Assembly: GCA_043817485.1 (NCBI GenBank)
Contig: JBDRGX010000117.1
Span: 1-23,773, forward strand
Direction of reading: 5' to 3'
Length of the DNA: 23,773 nt
Origin: JBDRGX01 sp043817485 [NCBI: bacterium]
GTDB lineage: Bacteria > JBDRGX01
Position 1 is the first letter of the stretch; every line of letters begins with the position of its first letter. Below are positions 8,029 to 17,201 of this stretch, in pieces. The position numbers and the translations under genes are program-made. The notes below the pieces were generated by a model. The model worked only from the letters and a program-made list of their open reading frames with translations. It had not been told where the DNA came from and made no database searches.

Positions 8029-11000
8029 TTATAAATATTTTCTCAACACCTCTTCTTTTTCAGAATTAATATTTATCAAAATATTTTTCATTTTTTCAAT
8101 TTCTTTTTCGTTTTTCTCAATAATTGCAACAAGTTTTTTCTGCTCGGCGATTTGAGGTAACGGGATTTCATAATTTGAATATTGTTGAGCATTAATATTA
8201 GGTTGTGCAACGCCTGCCATATTTAATTTAATCCATTCTTTATAAATATCGCTTTTAGTAACAATATCCAAATATTTGGGTAAACAAACTGTTCTATCAG
8301 GTCTGAACCTAATAAGATAACCTGCATAAATAGCTTTCTCAACCTGACCTGTAAAGAAAAATGTTTTTCCCACCGTATTGCCAGATCTTGCAAAAAGAAA
8401 ATCACCAATTTCTAAAATGAATTTTTCTTCAATATTTTCAGCCGTCATAAATTCATTTAACAAATTTCCATCATCGTCAATATCGGTTATTCTAATATAA
8501 CGATAATCAGTATCTGGGTTCCCTTTAATTGCTTTTTCAGCAGCCCCATATTGAGGTTCTAAACAAAATGACCCAAGTTTTTTCTTTAAATATTTTGAAT
8601 ATAAGCTATCAGATATTGAAACAATATCTCGTTTCAATTCATTTATTCTTGAATTGCAATCCGTTTCCCTCTTTTCAATTGATTCAATTTCTTTTACAAT
8701 AGTTTCTTGAATGTCGATAGGTGGAAGTGGAATTTTAAAGTTACTAATTTCTGTTTTTGAAATTTCATCGTATGTAGCACCAGAAGATAACGACTGAATA
8801 TTTTTTGTGCATTTCTTTAGTATATAATACAGATATTCAAAATGAATTTTCTTTGGATCGCAAATGAAATTTTTATAGCCTTGATTTGTAGCTGTTTCAA
8901 CTTTTGAAATTGTTACTTCTCCAATTGTTGCTCTACTTGAAAATATGACTGTATTAACTGGCAGTAATTTAGCACTGCTACTTTTCAAGCCTTGTTCTGT
9001 TATTTTTCGTTGAGTTGAATACAAATACTTTTCCTTGGTATCAACCAATGTTGCCCAGTAAATATTACCATCCCAATTCTTTTTATCGTTTGTATCTGGT
9101 GTGCCACCACTTTGAATATCGGCAATATCACCGAGTTTGACTAAATTCCATTTACTTTCAATTTTAATTTTTTTTGAAGAATTTGTGTTTATTATCTTTT
9201 CGAAACTAATTCTTTCAAAATCAATCAAATCAACTATATTAAAAACTGAAACATATTTTTCCTGTTCGGGCGAAATATTTTCAATTTCAACATTTTGAAT
9301 TGCTTTTCGAATGTAACTGTTAGCTTTTTCAGGATTCTGATAATTAGTATCATCAAACATCTTACCGCCAACTAAGTTTATTTTTATGCCTTCGTATCCC
9401 TTTCTACCAATAAACTCGTAACCCAAATATTCCTTTTGTTCATCAATTTCTTTTCCAGTTTTTACGATTACTGTTTTTTGAAATTTATAATAATCTTCTA
9501 TTGTCTCTATATTTTTATTTCCATCTCCTAAACAAAGCATAAAATACAGGAATTTTTCTTTTTCAATGTCTTTGCAATATTCGTAAAATCGCTTATTTAT
9601 CTCTTTTTCTTTTTCCTCTTTTAAAAAATTTTTAAAGTAATTTTTTGTTTGTAATTGTTTTATTTCAGTGCTATTATCAAATGCATTACGATATTCTTTA
9701 AACATTTCCGTTTTTGATAATCTATCGTTTATTTCTAATTTCAGAAATTGTTTATAATCATCCAAAACAAAACCACGATGCTCAACAAACATTTTTAAAA
9801 ATTTTTTATCATCAATATATCTAAAATTTATTTCATATTTAATATTATTAAACAAATCATCAACAATATATTTACGGTCTTTTAAAAAGTCATCATCTCT
9901 GCGTTTTAGAAATAATATAACCGTTGTAGTTCCTGTGGCAATAAATGTTTTACTTCCTAATTCGGTAATTGCTTTTATTTCGAAATACTTTAATAAAATT
10001 TCTCTTGCTTTTGAATAAAGCCCTGTGTTGCTTAATATCGATGAAGGTAAAATAATTCCTGCTAAACCTCCATCGGCTAAAACTTGTTTGGTTCGTTCGA
10101 TAAATAATACTTCAATTTCTTTGCTTCTTTCGGTTAACGATTCGAATAAATCAAAATGAGTTCTTCCAACATTCAAATAATTTCTGAATGCTTCAACAGA
10201 ATATGGCGGATTTGCTATAACAACATCAAATTTTTTATTTTCTAATTTCAATCTGTCGTGTTCTTCCAAACCATCACCAAAAAGTATATTTGCTTCACCA
10301 TCACCATTAATGTAACAAGCAATTTGCGATGTTCTGGCAAGGCGATAATCCTTTTCTATTCCAAAAATAAAATTTTCTGCCCATTCAGTACCTGCTCGGT
10401 ATTTCTTAACTTTTCTTTTTAATTCCAAAGATAATTCTGATGTATCAATGGTTTTTAAAATTTGTTGAAGTTCTTCAATACTTTCAGTTAAAAAATGTCC
10501 AGCACCACAGGCATAATCAAGTATTTTAGGTAAAAATTCAATATCATCCTCTTTGATTTTTTTACTGATAATATTTTCAAAACCAAGCGATAAAATAATG
10601 TATCTTACAATTGGAATAGGTGTGAAGAATTGTCCTTCGGATTGCTTAACCCCATGATTAAGCATTAATTCAAAAAAGTCGCCTAAAATCTGCTGTTTAC
10701 TTGTAAAACGGAATTTATAATTTTGAATGAGTTTCATCACTTCAACTAATACACGAGCATTTTGAATAAATAATTTTTTATTGTGAACTTCTTTAAATGC
10801 AAATTCATTGTTGGTATAATATTTTAATTCCATAAAAATATCTTTAACTTTTTCAATCGGAATTTGCTTTGGATATAACTTAATAATTTTATGTATATCT
10901 TCTTCTGAGTAATAAATAATTTCTTCATTCAGTTTTTTCATTCCTATTTGATATAGTGCTTGTAAACGGTCAATGATGTGTTCGTATTCTTCATCTTCTT

Positions 11001-11914
11001 TTACCTGAAAATGCAAAACATCTTCATCGTTTTTTTCTTCATCTACTATTTTACAAAGAAATAATGAAAGCACCCGATTAAATGCGTTAGCATTATCTGA
11101 GATATTATTATGTCTTAAAATCTCTGCAAATTTGTTAAACAAACCTTTTGCATCATCAAGGTTTTTAAGATTCTTCTTTTTCAAAGATTTTAATTCAAGC
11201 GAATAAGCATTTGCGTCAGTATCAAAATTTCCATTGAAATGGAAATATTTATTAAACGATTCTTTCCAAACCTCAAATAACTCTTGTTTATTATTAGCCC
11301 ATTTATACAGTTTAATATTTTCTTGTTTTAATTGCTCTGGTTTTTTGTCTATGTCTTCTTTTCTATCCTTTATTTGTACAATTAGATTGTTATAATTAAA
11401 TTCATCATTTTCAAATTTCGAAGTATATAAAACAAGAAACTGGGTGTTTTTATCTTGATTAAGATAACTAAAAAGCTGTCCTCCGTGTTCCTCCATTTTA
11501 ATTTTTTCTTTCTCAAATTCCTCACCCCATGTTTTGCATTCAATTATCAGAAGTGTTTTACCATCTTTGCCATAAACATTAATATCAGATTTTCCTCCAC
11601 TTGCACCATGCCCGACTTTCCATTTTTTTTTCAAGATGCAAATCGTTTGGGGCATAACCCTTTTCAAGTAATCTGTCCACACATTCAAGAACTACAAGGC
11701 TTTCAGGTGCTGAAAAATTAGATGTAGTATAGTCACCTAATTGTATTTGCCCATCTTTCTGTCTTTCTACAGTTGTTTTTTCATCACTACGATAAGATAT
11801 TTTTCCCTTTTCTAAATCAATTTTTATGGTGTAATTATGGAGTTTGTATTCCTTAGTGTAAACGGAAAGATTACCTGTAAATCCCAATTTTTCTATAAAA
11901 GTTTGTATATTCAT
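8029..11914 (-). CDS. Single-chain restriction-modification-specificity enzyme (type IIG-like), frameshifted at an A9 tract
   Basis: Removing one base restores a 1294-residue protein from ATG 11914 (AAGGA upstream) to 8029. Residues 1-150 resemble the HsdR N-terminal nuclease domain: LLEKGYAPNDLHLEKKWKVG, then Asp110, Glu125 and Lys127 in SDINVY...IIECK, a PD-(D/E)XK pattern. An N6-adenine methyltransferase follows: QFFTP near 429, ILDYACGAGHFL near 465 (SAM motif) and NPPY near 568. The last about 370 residues are two HsdS-like target recognition domains, each ending in an IPLPxI helix (about 1060 and 1250). Two such domains usually recognise a bipartite site. As given, the frame is broken at 11623-11631, where GAA AAA AAA ATG should read GAA AAA AAA TGG. 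An internal ATG at 11496 lies downstream of the nuclease residues and could give a methylase-only form. The gene stands alone, has a less A/T-skewed codon style than its neighbours and borders palindromic repeats, suggesting transfer. Confidence 0.88.
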
Positions 11915-11993
11915 AAAATTATTTTCCTTAAAATAAGTAAACTTGTTGTCATAGTCACCTTTATTAAAAGTATATCGCTATATTGTTTTATTC

Positions 11994-12158
11994 CAAGTCT
12001 CATTTAAACGCTAACTATGTTATTTGTCGTTGACTTCTTATGTCCTCCGCTGGCAGGGTGTGTCCGTCACAAGGACAGGGGTGGAATTTTTTAATACATT
12101 CTTTCGTCGCCTTTTATCCGTTTTATTATCCTTTATTCAACTTGAGTATAATAATAAT
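11994..12158 (+). repeat. Long palindromic repeat unit, copy C
   Basis: This is homologous to 5803-5995 over most of its length, in the same orientation. It shares CATTTAAACGCTAAC, CTTCTTATGTCC, GGACAGGGGTGGAATT, TTTAATACATT and TTTCGTCGCC. The central hairpin has decayed to CCTCCGCTGGCAGGG, and about 30 bases present in copy B are missing. It separates the RM gene start from the end of the cyclophilin gene. Two overlapping plus-strand open frames here are artefacts of the repeat and the antisense of the cyclophilin gene. Confidence 0.75.
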
Positions 12159-12164
12159 CATTTA

Positions 12165-12854
12165 TTATTCTCTAATAACATTTGGTTTATATATTTCTTT
12201 TCTTTTTCTTTTAACTTCTATTTTTTCGATTACATCTCTTTGTACAATACTATCTACTACTTCTATTCCTTTTATAACTTTTCCAAAAATTGCATATTGT
12301 CCATCTAAATGAGGAGTATTAGCAAGACAAATAAAAAATTGACTTCCAGCTGTATCTGGTTGAGGTTTTCTTGCCATAGAAAGATACCCCTTTAAATGTT
12401 TTTGTTTATTATTTACTTCAAGTTTAATGCAATAACCAGGACCACCAATACCTGTTCCTAAAGGACATCCTGCTTGAATTACAAAATTTGGGACTACACG
12501 ATGAAAAATTAATCCATCATAAAATTTCTTTTCAATTAAACTAATAAAATTAGATACTGTATTAGGAGCATCTGTTTCAAATAATTCTATAAATATTTCT
12601 CCTTTTTTGGTTTTAATTAAAACTAAAGGATTTTGTTTTGAATCAATTATACATTTAGTTTCTGTATCTGTCAAATTTTCAATTTCTTGTTTTTCTATTT
12701 TTGTTTCTTTATTGCTATTCATTACTTTTTCCTGAATTTTATTTATTTCTTCACATTTTTTTTCTTCAGATATTGCATTATAAGGAAAAAAACCACAAAA
12801 AAATAAAATTAAAAAATAAATTGAAAAAAAATTTGTTTTTCGTTGAATAAACAT
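12165..12854 (-). CDS. ppiA: Exported cyclophilin-type peptidyl-prolyl cis-trans isomerase
   Basis: It accelerates proline isomerisation during folding. The 229-residue protein starts with an N-terminal signal or anchor segment (basic MFIQRKTN, then a hydrophobic stretch to about residue 28). A charged linker runs to about 75 and a cyclophilin domain fills the rest. Visible active-site motifs are FHRVVPNFVIQAG (catalytic Arg in FHR), AGSQFFICLA, and HLDGQYAIFGKV in place of the usual HLDGxxxxFG. The signal segment places it outside the cytoplasm, so it corresponds to periplasmic PpiA rather than PpiB; the symbol is by analogy. A strong AAGGAGGT precedes the ATG. It lies 40 nt downstream of gdhA on the same strand and may share its transcript. 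Confidence 0.93.
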   Translation of the reverse strand: MFIQRKTNFFSIYFLILFFCGFFPYNAISEEKKCEEINKIQEKVMNSNKETKIEKQEIENLTDTETKCIIDSKQNPLVLIKTKKGEIFIELFETDAPNTVSNFISLIEKKFYDGLIFHRVVPNFVIQAGCPLGTGIGGPGYCIKLEVNNKQKHLKGYLSMARKPQPDTAGSQFFICLANTPHLDGQYAIFGKVIKGIEVVDSIVQRDVIEKIEVKRKRKEIYKPNVIRE

Positions 12855-12894
12855 ATTTTAAAAAAACCTCCTTATTTTTATAAAACTTTAATTT

Positions 12895-14144
12895 TTATGG
12901 ATATATTCCTCTTATTAAAGTAGCTTCTGCTACTCTTCCAACAGCTAAAACATAAGCTGCTTTTCTCATATCAATTTTTTTTTCTTCTGCAATTGCAAAT
13001 ACTTCTTCAAAACTATGTATCATAATATTTTTTAATTTATTATTTATTTCTAATTCTGTCCAAAAATAAGATTGAATATCTTGAATCCATTCAAAATAAG
13101 AAACTGTAACACCGCCAGCATTTGCTAAAATATCTGGAACAACAAAAACACCTTTATTATGAAGAATTTTATCTGCTTCTGGAGTAGTTGGACCATTTGC
13201 TCCTTCAATAATTATTTTAGCTTTTATATTTGAAACATTTTTTTCCGTAATTTGATTTTCTATGGCTGCTGGACAAAGAATATCACAAGAAAGTCCTAAA
13301 AGATCTTCATTAGAAATTTTTTGAGAATTTTTATAATTCATAATAGATCCTGTTTGATTTCTATGTTTCAAAATATCATCTGGATCCAATCCATTTTCAT
13401 TATAAATACCACCATGTACATCACTTACAGCAATAATTTTTGCCCCTATTTCATTCATTAAACTTGCATAATTATAACCAACATTTCCAAACCCTTGAAC
13501 AACTACTTTTGCATCTTTTATATTTAAACCCAAACGATTAACAGCTTCAATAGTTACAAATAAACAACCACGAGCAGTAGCTTTAACTCTTCCCAGGGAA
13601 CCACCAATACTAATAGGTTTTCCAGTAACTATTTCAGGGATACAATAACCATTTTGCATACTATAGGTATCCATCATCCATGCCATTATTTGAGCATTTG
13701 TATTAACATCTGGTGCTGGAATATCTTTATCAGGACCAAGAATAATAGAAATTTCTGTAGTAAATCGTCTTGTTAATCTTTCTAATTCTCCCAAAGACAT
13801 TTCTTCTGGATTACAAATAACACCACCTTTTGCTCCACCATAAGGAATATTTACTACAGCACATTTCCAAGTCATCCACATAGCTAATGCCTTCATTTCA
13901 TCTAAAGTAACATCTGGATGATATCTAATACCACCCTTTCCAGGTCCTCTGTTTATATTATGTTGTACTCTATACCCCGTAAAATTTGTTAATTTTCCAT
14001 TATCCATTTTTACTGGACAAGAAACAATAAGTTCTCTCTTTTAGGTTTTTTTAAAATTTCGTGAATACCTGGATCAAGATTCATTATTTTTGCAACTTCA
14101 TCTAATTGTTGTAATGCTATTTGATAAGAATTATTATTATCCAA
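12895..14144 (-). CDS. gdhA: Glutamate dehydrogenase, N-terminus out of frame by a 2-base GA expansion
   Basis: It interconverts glutamate with 2-oxoglutarate and ammonia. The conserved body includes GPGKGGIRYHPDVT, NIPYGGAKGGV with the substrate-binding and catalytic lysine region, PAPDVNTNAQIMAWMMD, a Rossmann VVQGFGNVG and a C-terminal NAGGVTVSYFEW. The ATG at 14007 is an internal Met. Upstream, a TTG at 14144 behind GGAGG with 6-nt spacing opens MDNNNSYQIALQQLDEVAKI and LKKPKRE. A GAGAGA run (plus strand 14034-14039) then shifts the frame to a stop at 14010. Deleting one GA joins PKRE to LIVSCPVKM and gives 415 residues, normal for the hexameric family. As written, the gene is disrupted; the otherwise perfect conservation suggests a very recent change or a sequencing error. 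Confidence 0.9.
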
Positions 14145-14180
14145 TTTATTCCTCCATTTTTTAGAATAACAATTTTTTTA

Positions 14181-14209
14181 AAAAAATCACTTTATTCTTA
14201 ATCTGTCAA
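14181..14209 (-). promoter_or_regulatory. Possible promoter for gdhA-ppiA
   Basis: A TTGACA reads on the minus strand at 14209-14204, but the expected -10 position is only a T-run, so the call rests on the -35 word and its place upstream of the gdhA start. Confidence 0.3.
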
Positions 14210-14269
14210 GTTTTTTTTAATTGAAAGTATTGTATTTTTATATATTTTTGATTTTATAATACAAATATC

Positions 14270-14297
14270 TTGACAAAATGAGTATTATCAATAAATA
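14270..14297 (+). promoter_or_regulatory. Probable sigma-70-type promoter of the adh-ruvX-tsaD operon
   Basis: TTGACA (14270-14275) is followed after 16 nt by TAAATA (14292-14297). Transcription would start near 14304. This places the ATG at 14278 before the transcript and supports the start at 14350. Confidence 0.5.
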
Positions 14298-14349
14298 TTT
14301 TAAAAGATTTTTTAATATTTCTTTTAAAAGAATAAAGAAAGGAAATAAA

Positions 14350-15387
14350 ATGAAAGCAGCGATTTTAGAAAATATTGAATCTTTAAAAATAATTGATGTA
14401 AAAATTCCATATTGTGAAAAAAATGAAATTTTAATTAAAGTAAATGCTTGTGCTATTTGTGGAACTGATGTTAAAGTTTATCATCATGGACATAAACATA
14501 TTGTTTTTCCTCGAATTACTGGGCATGAAGTTTCTGGAGAAATTTTTGAAACAGGAATGTTGGTAAAAGATTTTAAAAAAGGTGATTCTGTAGCCATTGC
14601 TCCAGCATTGCCTTGTGGAGAATGTAGATATTGTCGTGAAGGAATGATGAGCATGTGTGATAATTTAACAGCCATAGGTTATCATTACGATGGTGGTTTT
14701 GCAGAATTTATGTTAGTTCCAGAAATAGCTATAAAAAGTGGTTGTGTAAATAAAATTCCAAAAAATATTTCTTTTGAAGAAGCTTGTTTAGCTGAACCTT
14801 TGGCTTGTGCAATAAATGGACAAGAGCTTTCGGGAGTAAAATTAGGACATACTGTACTTATTATGGGAGCAGGTCCCTTAGGTTGTATTCATGCTCAATT
14901 AGCCCGAACAAAAGGAGCTACTAAAATAATTATGGCTGATATTTCTAATGAAAGATTAGAAATGGCAAAAATTGCTCAAGCTGATTTTTACATAAATATA
15001 AGTCAGGAAAATTTAAAACAAAAAATATATGAAATTACAAATGAAAGAGGTGCTGATGTAGTCATTGTTTCTTGTGCATCAAAAAAAGCTCAAGAACAAT
15101 CATTAGAAGTAGTAGCTAAAAGAGGAAATATAAATTTTTTTGGAGGTCTTCCTAAAACTGATTCTATTATAAATTTTGATAGTAATTTACCTCATTATAA
15201 AGAATTTTATGTAGTAGGAACACATGGATCTGCTCCACATCATAATAGATTAGCTTTAGATTTAATTAGTAGTAATTTAATAAAAGTAAAGGATTTAATT
15301 ACTCATCAATTTCCAATAGAAAAATTAAAAGATGGTTTAGATATAGTAGAAAAAGGAAATGGATTAAAAGTAATTATTAAAAATTAA
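14350..15387 (+). CDS. Zinc-dependent medium-chain dehydrogenase (sorbitol/threonine dehydrogenase-like)
   Basis: This NAD(P)-dependent zinc alcohol or polyol dehydrogenase has 345 residues from this start. Catalytic zinc ligands are visible in CAICGTDVK and GHEVSGEI. The structural zinc loop is CGECRYCREGMMSMC. The nucleotide fold motif is MGAGPLGCIHAQLA, preceded by AEPLACAING. The start is the ATG after AAAGGAAATAAA; an in-frame ATG at 14278 would add a 24-residue basic extension but lacks a ribosome site and overlaps the probable promoter. Substrate cannot be told from sequence; sugar alcohols or L-threonine are the usual options. The mannonate-oxidoreductase-like gene at the other end of the same operon hints at sugar or sugar-acid use. 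It is followed 15 nt later by ruvX. Confidence 0.9.
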   Translation: MKAAILENIESLKIIDVKIPYCEKNEILIKVNACAICGTDVKVYHHGHKHIVFPRITGHEVSGEIFETGMLVKDFKKGDSVAIAPALPCGECRYCREGMMSMCDNLTAIGYHYDGGFAEFMLVPEIAIKSGCVNKIPKNISFEEACLAEPLACAINGQELSGVKLGHTVLIMGAGPLGCIHAQLARTKGATKIIMADISNERLEMAKIAQADFYINISQENLKQKIYEITNERGADVVIVSCASKKAQEQSLEVVAKRGNINFFGGLPKTDSIINFDSNLPHYKEFYVVGTHGSAPHHNRLALDLISSNLIKVKDLITHQFPIEKLKDGLDIVEKGNGLKVIIKN

Positions 15388-15402
15388 AATAAAGGAATTT
15401 TT

Positions 15403-15864
15403 TTGAAAATATTAGGATTGGATGTAGGAGATAAACGAATTGGAATTGCGATTACAGATGAATTAGGATTCATGGCACATAGTTTGAAAGTAATTGAAAG
15501 AAAAAATATGGCTGATGATGTTTTACAAATTAAAGAATTGTTTAAAGATCATCAAATTGAAAAAATTGTTATTGGTCTACCTTTAAAACTTGATGGAAGT
15601 TCAAGTATTCAAACAGAAAAAGTAAAAGAGTTCATTAGTTATTTTGAAAAATCTTTTACTGTTCCTATTATTGCATGGGATGAAAGATTAACTACTAAAC
15701 AAGCAGAAAGATATTTAATACAAATGGAAACAAAAAAAAAAAAACAAAAAGAAATAATTGATAAATTATCAGCTGCTTGTATTCTTCAATCTTATCTGGA
15801 TACTTTGCCATCAAAAAAAAAATTTTATGAAGAAGAAGAAGGAGAACAAGATGCCAATTTTTGA
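15403..15864 (+). CDS. ruvX: RuvX/YqgF family putative Holliday junction resolvase
   Basis: The RNase H-fold nuclease is implicated in Holliday junction resolution and in pre-16S rRNA 5' processing in other bacteria. The 153-residue protein shows GLDVGDKRIGIAI with the first catalytic Asp at the N-terminus, VIGLPLKLDGSSS in the middle and WDERLTTKQAER with acidic residues near 92. These are the hallmark RuvX blocks. Translation starts at TTG (15403) after AAAGGAA. An A13 homopolymer encodes a lysine run near residue 110; a slip there would truncate the protein before its last helix. The 3' end overlaps the next start by 14 nt. Confidence 0.93.
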   Translation: MKILGLDVGDKRIGIAITDELGFMAHSLKVIERKNMADDVLQIKELFKDHQIEKIVIGLPLKLDGSSSIQTEKVKEFISYFEKSFTVPIIAWDERLTTKQAERYLIQMETKKKKQKEIIDKLSAACILQSYLDTLPSKKKFYEEEEGEQDANF

Positions 15865-16075
15865 ATATCAATGTAAAAAATGTCAATTTAAATTTGAAAA
15901 AATTCTTCTTTCCTCTAATGAAAAAATAAATATATTTTGCCCTAAATGTAAAGATGAAAATATTACCAAATTATTTTCTATTTTTGGATTTAATTCTGCA
16001 AAAAATTTTACAAGTTCATCCTCTTCTGGATGTAATACTTGTGCTACTAAAAAATGTAGTAGTTGTAAAACATAA
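15851..16075 (+). CDS. FmdB-family zinc ribbon protein
   Basis: The small 74-residue protein begins MPIFEYQCKKCQFKFEK, with a second CPKC pair and then IFGFNSAK, the usual FmdB/putative regulatory protein pattern with four cysteines for one zinc. The C-terminal tail is Ser/Cys-rich (CNTCATKKCSSC). The start is placed at 15851 because it matches the family N-terminus exactly and GGAG lies just upstream within ruvX; an upstream in-frame ATG at 15758 would add residues antiparallel in style to the ruvX coding frame. The 14-nt overlap with ruvX suggests translational coupling. The molecular role of the family is not established. Confidence 0.88.
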   Translation: MPIFEYQCKKCQFKFEKILLSSNEKINIFCPKCKDENITKLFSIFGFNSAKNFTSSSSSGCNTCATKKCSSCKT

Positions 16076-16155
16076 TTGACAATTTTAACTTTTTATTTTC
16101 AAAATAATAATTCTGTTTTTGCATTATACATTTCTTAATAATAATGGAAATATCA

Positions 16156-17166
16156 ATGAAAATTTTAGGGATAGAAACTTCTTGCGATGAAACTGGTTGT
16201 AGTATTGTTGAAGATGGAAAACAAATTTTAGCTAATGTTTTATTTTCTCAAGTTTGTTTTCATGAAAAATTTGGAGGAGTAGTTCCAGAAATTGCTTCAA
16301 GAAAGCATTTAGAAGTTATTAATACTTTGATAGATGATGTTTTTGAAAAGGCAAAAATAAAATTTAATGAAATTGATGCAATAGCAGTAACTCAAGGGCC
16401 AGGATTAGTAGGGGCTTTATTAATTGGCATTACTACTGCAAAATGTTTTGCTTGGGTCTTAAAAAAACCTTTAATTGGCATAAATCATTTAGAAGCACAT
16501 TTATTTTCTATTTTTTTAGAACAAGAAATATTTTTTCCTTTTATTGGATTAATAGTTTCAGGTGGACATACTTTATTAGTTTATGTAAAAGATTTTGATA
16601 CCTATGAAATTTTAGCAACTACAGTAGATGATGCTGCTGGAGAAGCTTATGATAAAGTAGCTAAATTATTAGAATTGGGCTATCCAGGTGGTCATATTGT
16701 AGAAAAATTTGCAAAAATTGGAAATTCTGATTTTGTAGTTTTTCCTCAATCAAAATTTAAAAATAAAAAATTAGCTTTTAGTTTTAGCGGACTTAAAACA
16801 GCAGTATCAACTTATATTTTAAAATGTAAAGAAAAAAAAATTAGTTTTAAAAAAGAAGATGTATGTGCAAGTTTTCAAAAATCTATAATAAATAGTTTGG
16901 TTAAAAATACAATTGAAAGTGCTTATAAATATGAAGTAAAAAATATAGTTCTTTCTGGAGGAGTTGCTTGCAATAAGGCTTTACAATTAGAAATGACAAA
17001 AGCAGCTTCTTTAGAAAAAATAAAAGTATTTTATCCTTCAAATCATCTTTGTACTGATAATGGAGCAATGATTGCTTCTTTAGCTTATTATAAATTTAAA
17101 AAAAATAATTCTTTTTTAGATTTTTTAGATATGAATGCTTTTCCAGATTGGGAATTAGGTGATTAA
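16156..17166 (+). CDS. tsaD: tRNA N6-adenosine threonylcarbamoyltransferase
   Basis: It transfers the threonylcarbamoyl group from threonylcarbamoyl-AMP to A37 of ANN-decoding tRNAs, as part of the TsaBDE complex. The 336-residue protein (340 if the ATG at 16144 is used) shows MKILGIETSCDETGCSI, VTQGPGLVGALLIG, the metal-binding NHLEAHLFS, VSGGHT, DDAAGEAYDKVAKLLELGYPGG, FSFSGLKTAV, and SGGVACN followed by CTDNGAMIA. All are diagnostic. I prefer 16156 because it matches the usual family N-terminus and a GGAA lies just ahead; neither start has a strong ribosome site. tsaB and tsaE are not in the window. It lies 80 nt after the zinc-ribbon gene. Confidence 0.95.
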   Translation: MKILGIETSCDETGCSIVEDGKQILANVLFSQVCFHEKFGGVVPEIASRKHLEVINTLIDDVFEKAKIKFNEIDAIAVTQGPGLVGALLIGITTAKCFAWVLKKPLIGINHLEAHLFSIFLEQEIFFPFIGLIVSGGHTLLVYVKDFDTYEILATTVDDAAGEAYDKVAKLLELGYPGGHIVEKFAKIGNSDFVVFPQSKFKNKKLAFSFSGLKTAVSTYILKCKEKKISFKKEDVCASFQKSIINSLVKNTIESAYKYEVKNIVLSGGVACNKALQLEMTKAASLEKIKVFYPSNHLCTDNGAMIASLAYYKFKKNNSFLDFLDMNAFPDWELGD

Positions 17167-17201
17167 AAAATACTTTTTACTTTAACATAGGAGATGATAC
17201 A

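Noticed and set aside
8223-8408. Minus-strand 61-codon open frame
   Set aside because: Shadow frame inside the specificity domain of the RM gene.
12024-12312. Two overlapping plus-strand open frames, about 90 codons each
   Set aside because: They span repeat copy C and the antisense of the cyclophilin 3' end, with low-complexity hydrophobic products.
14278-14349. 24-residue N-terminal extension of the zinc dehydrogenase
   Set aside because: It overlaps the probable promoter, lacks a ribosome site and does not fit the family N-terminus at MKAAIL.
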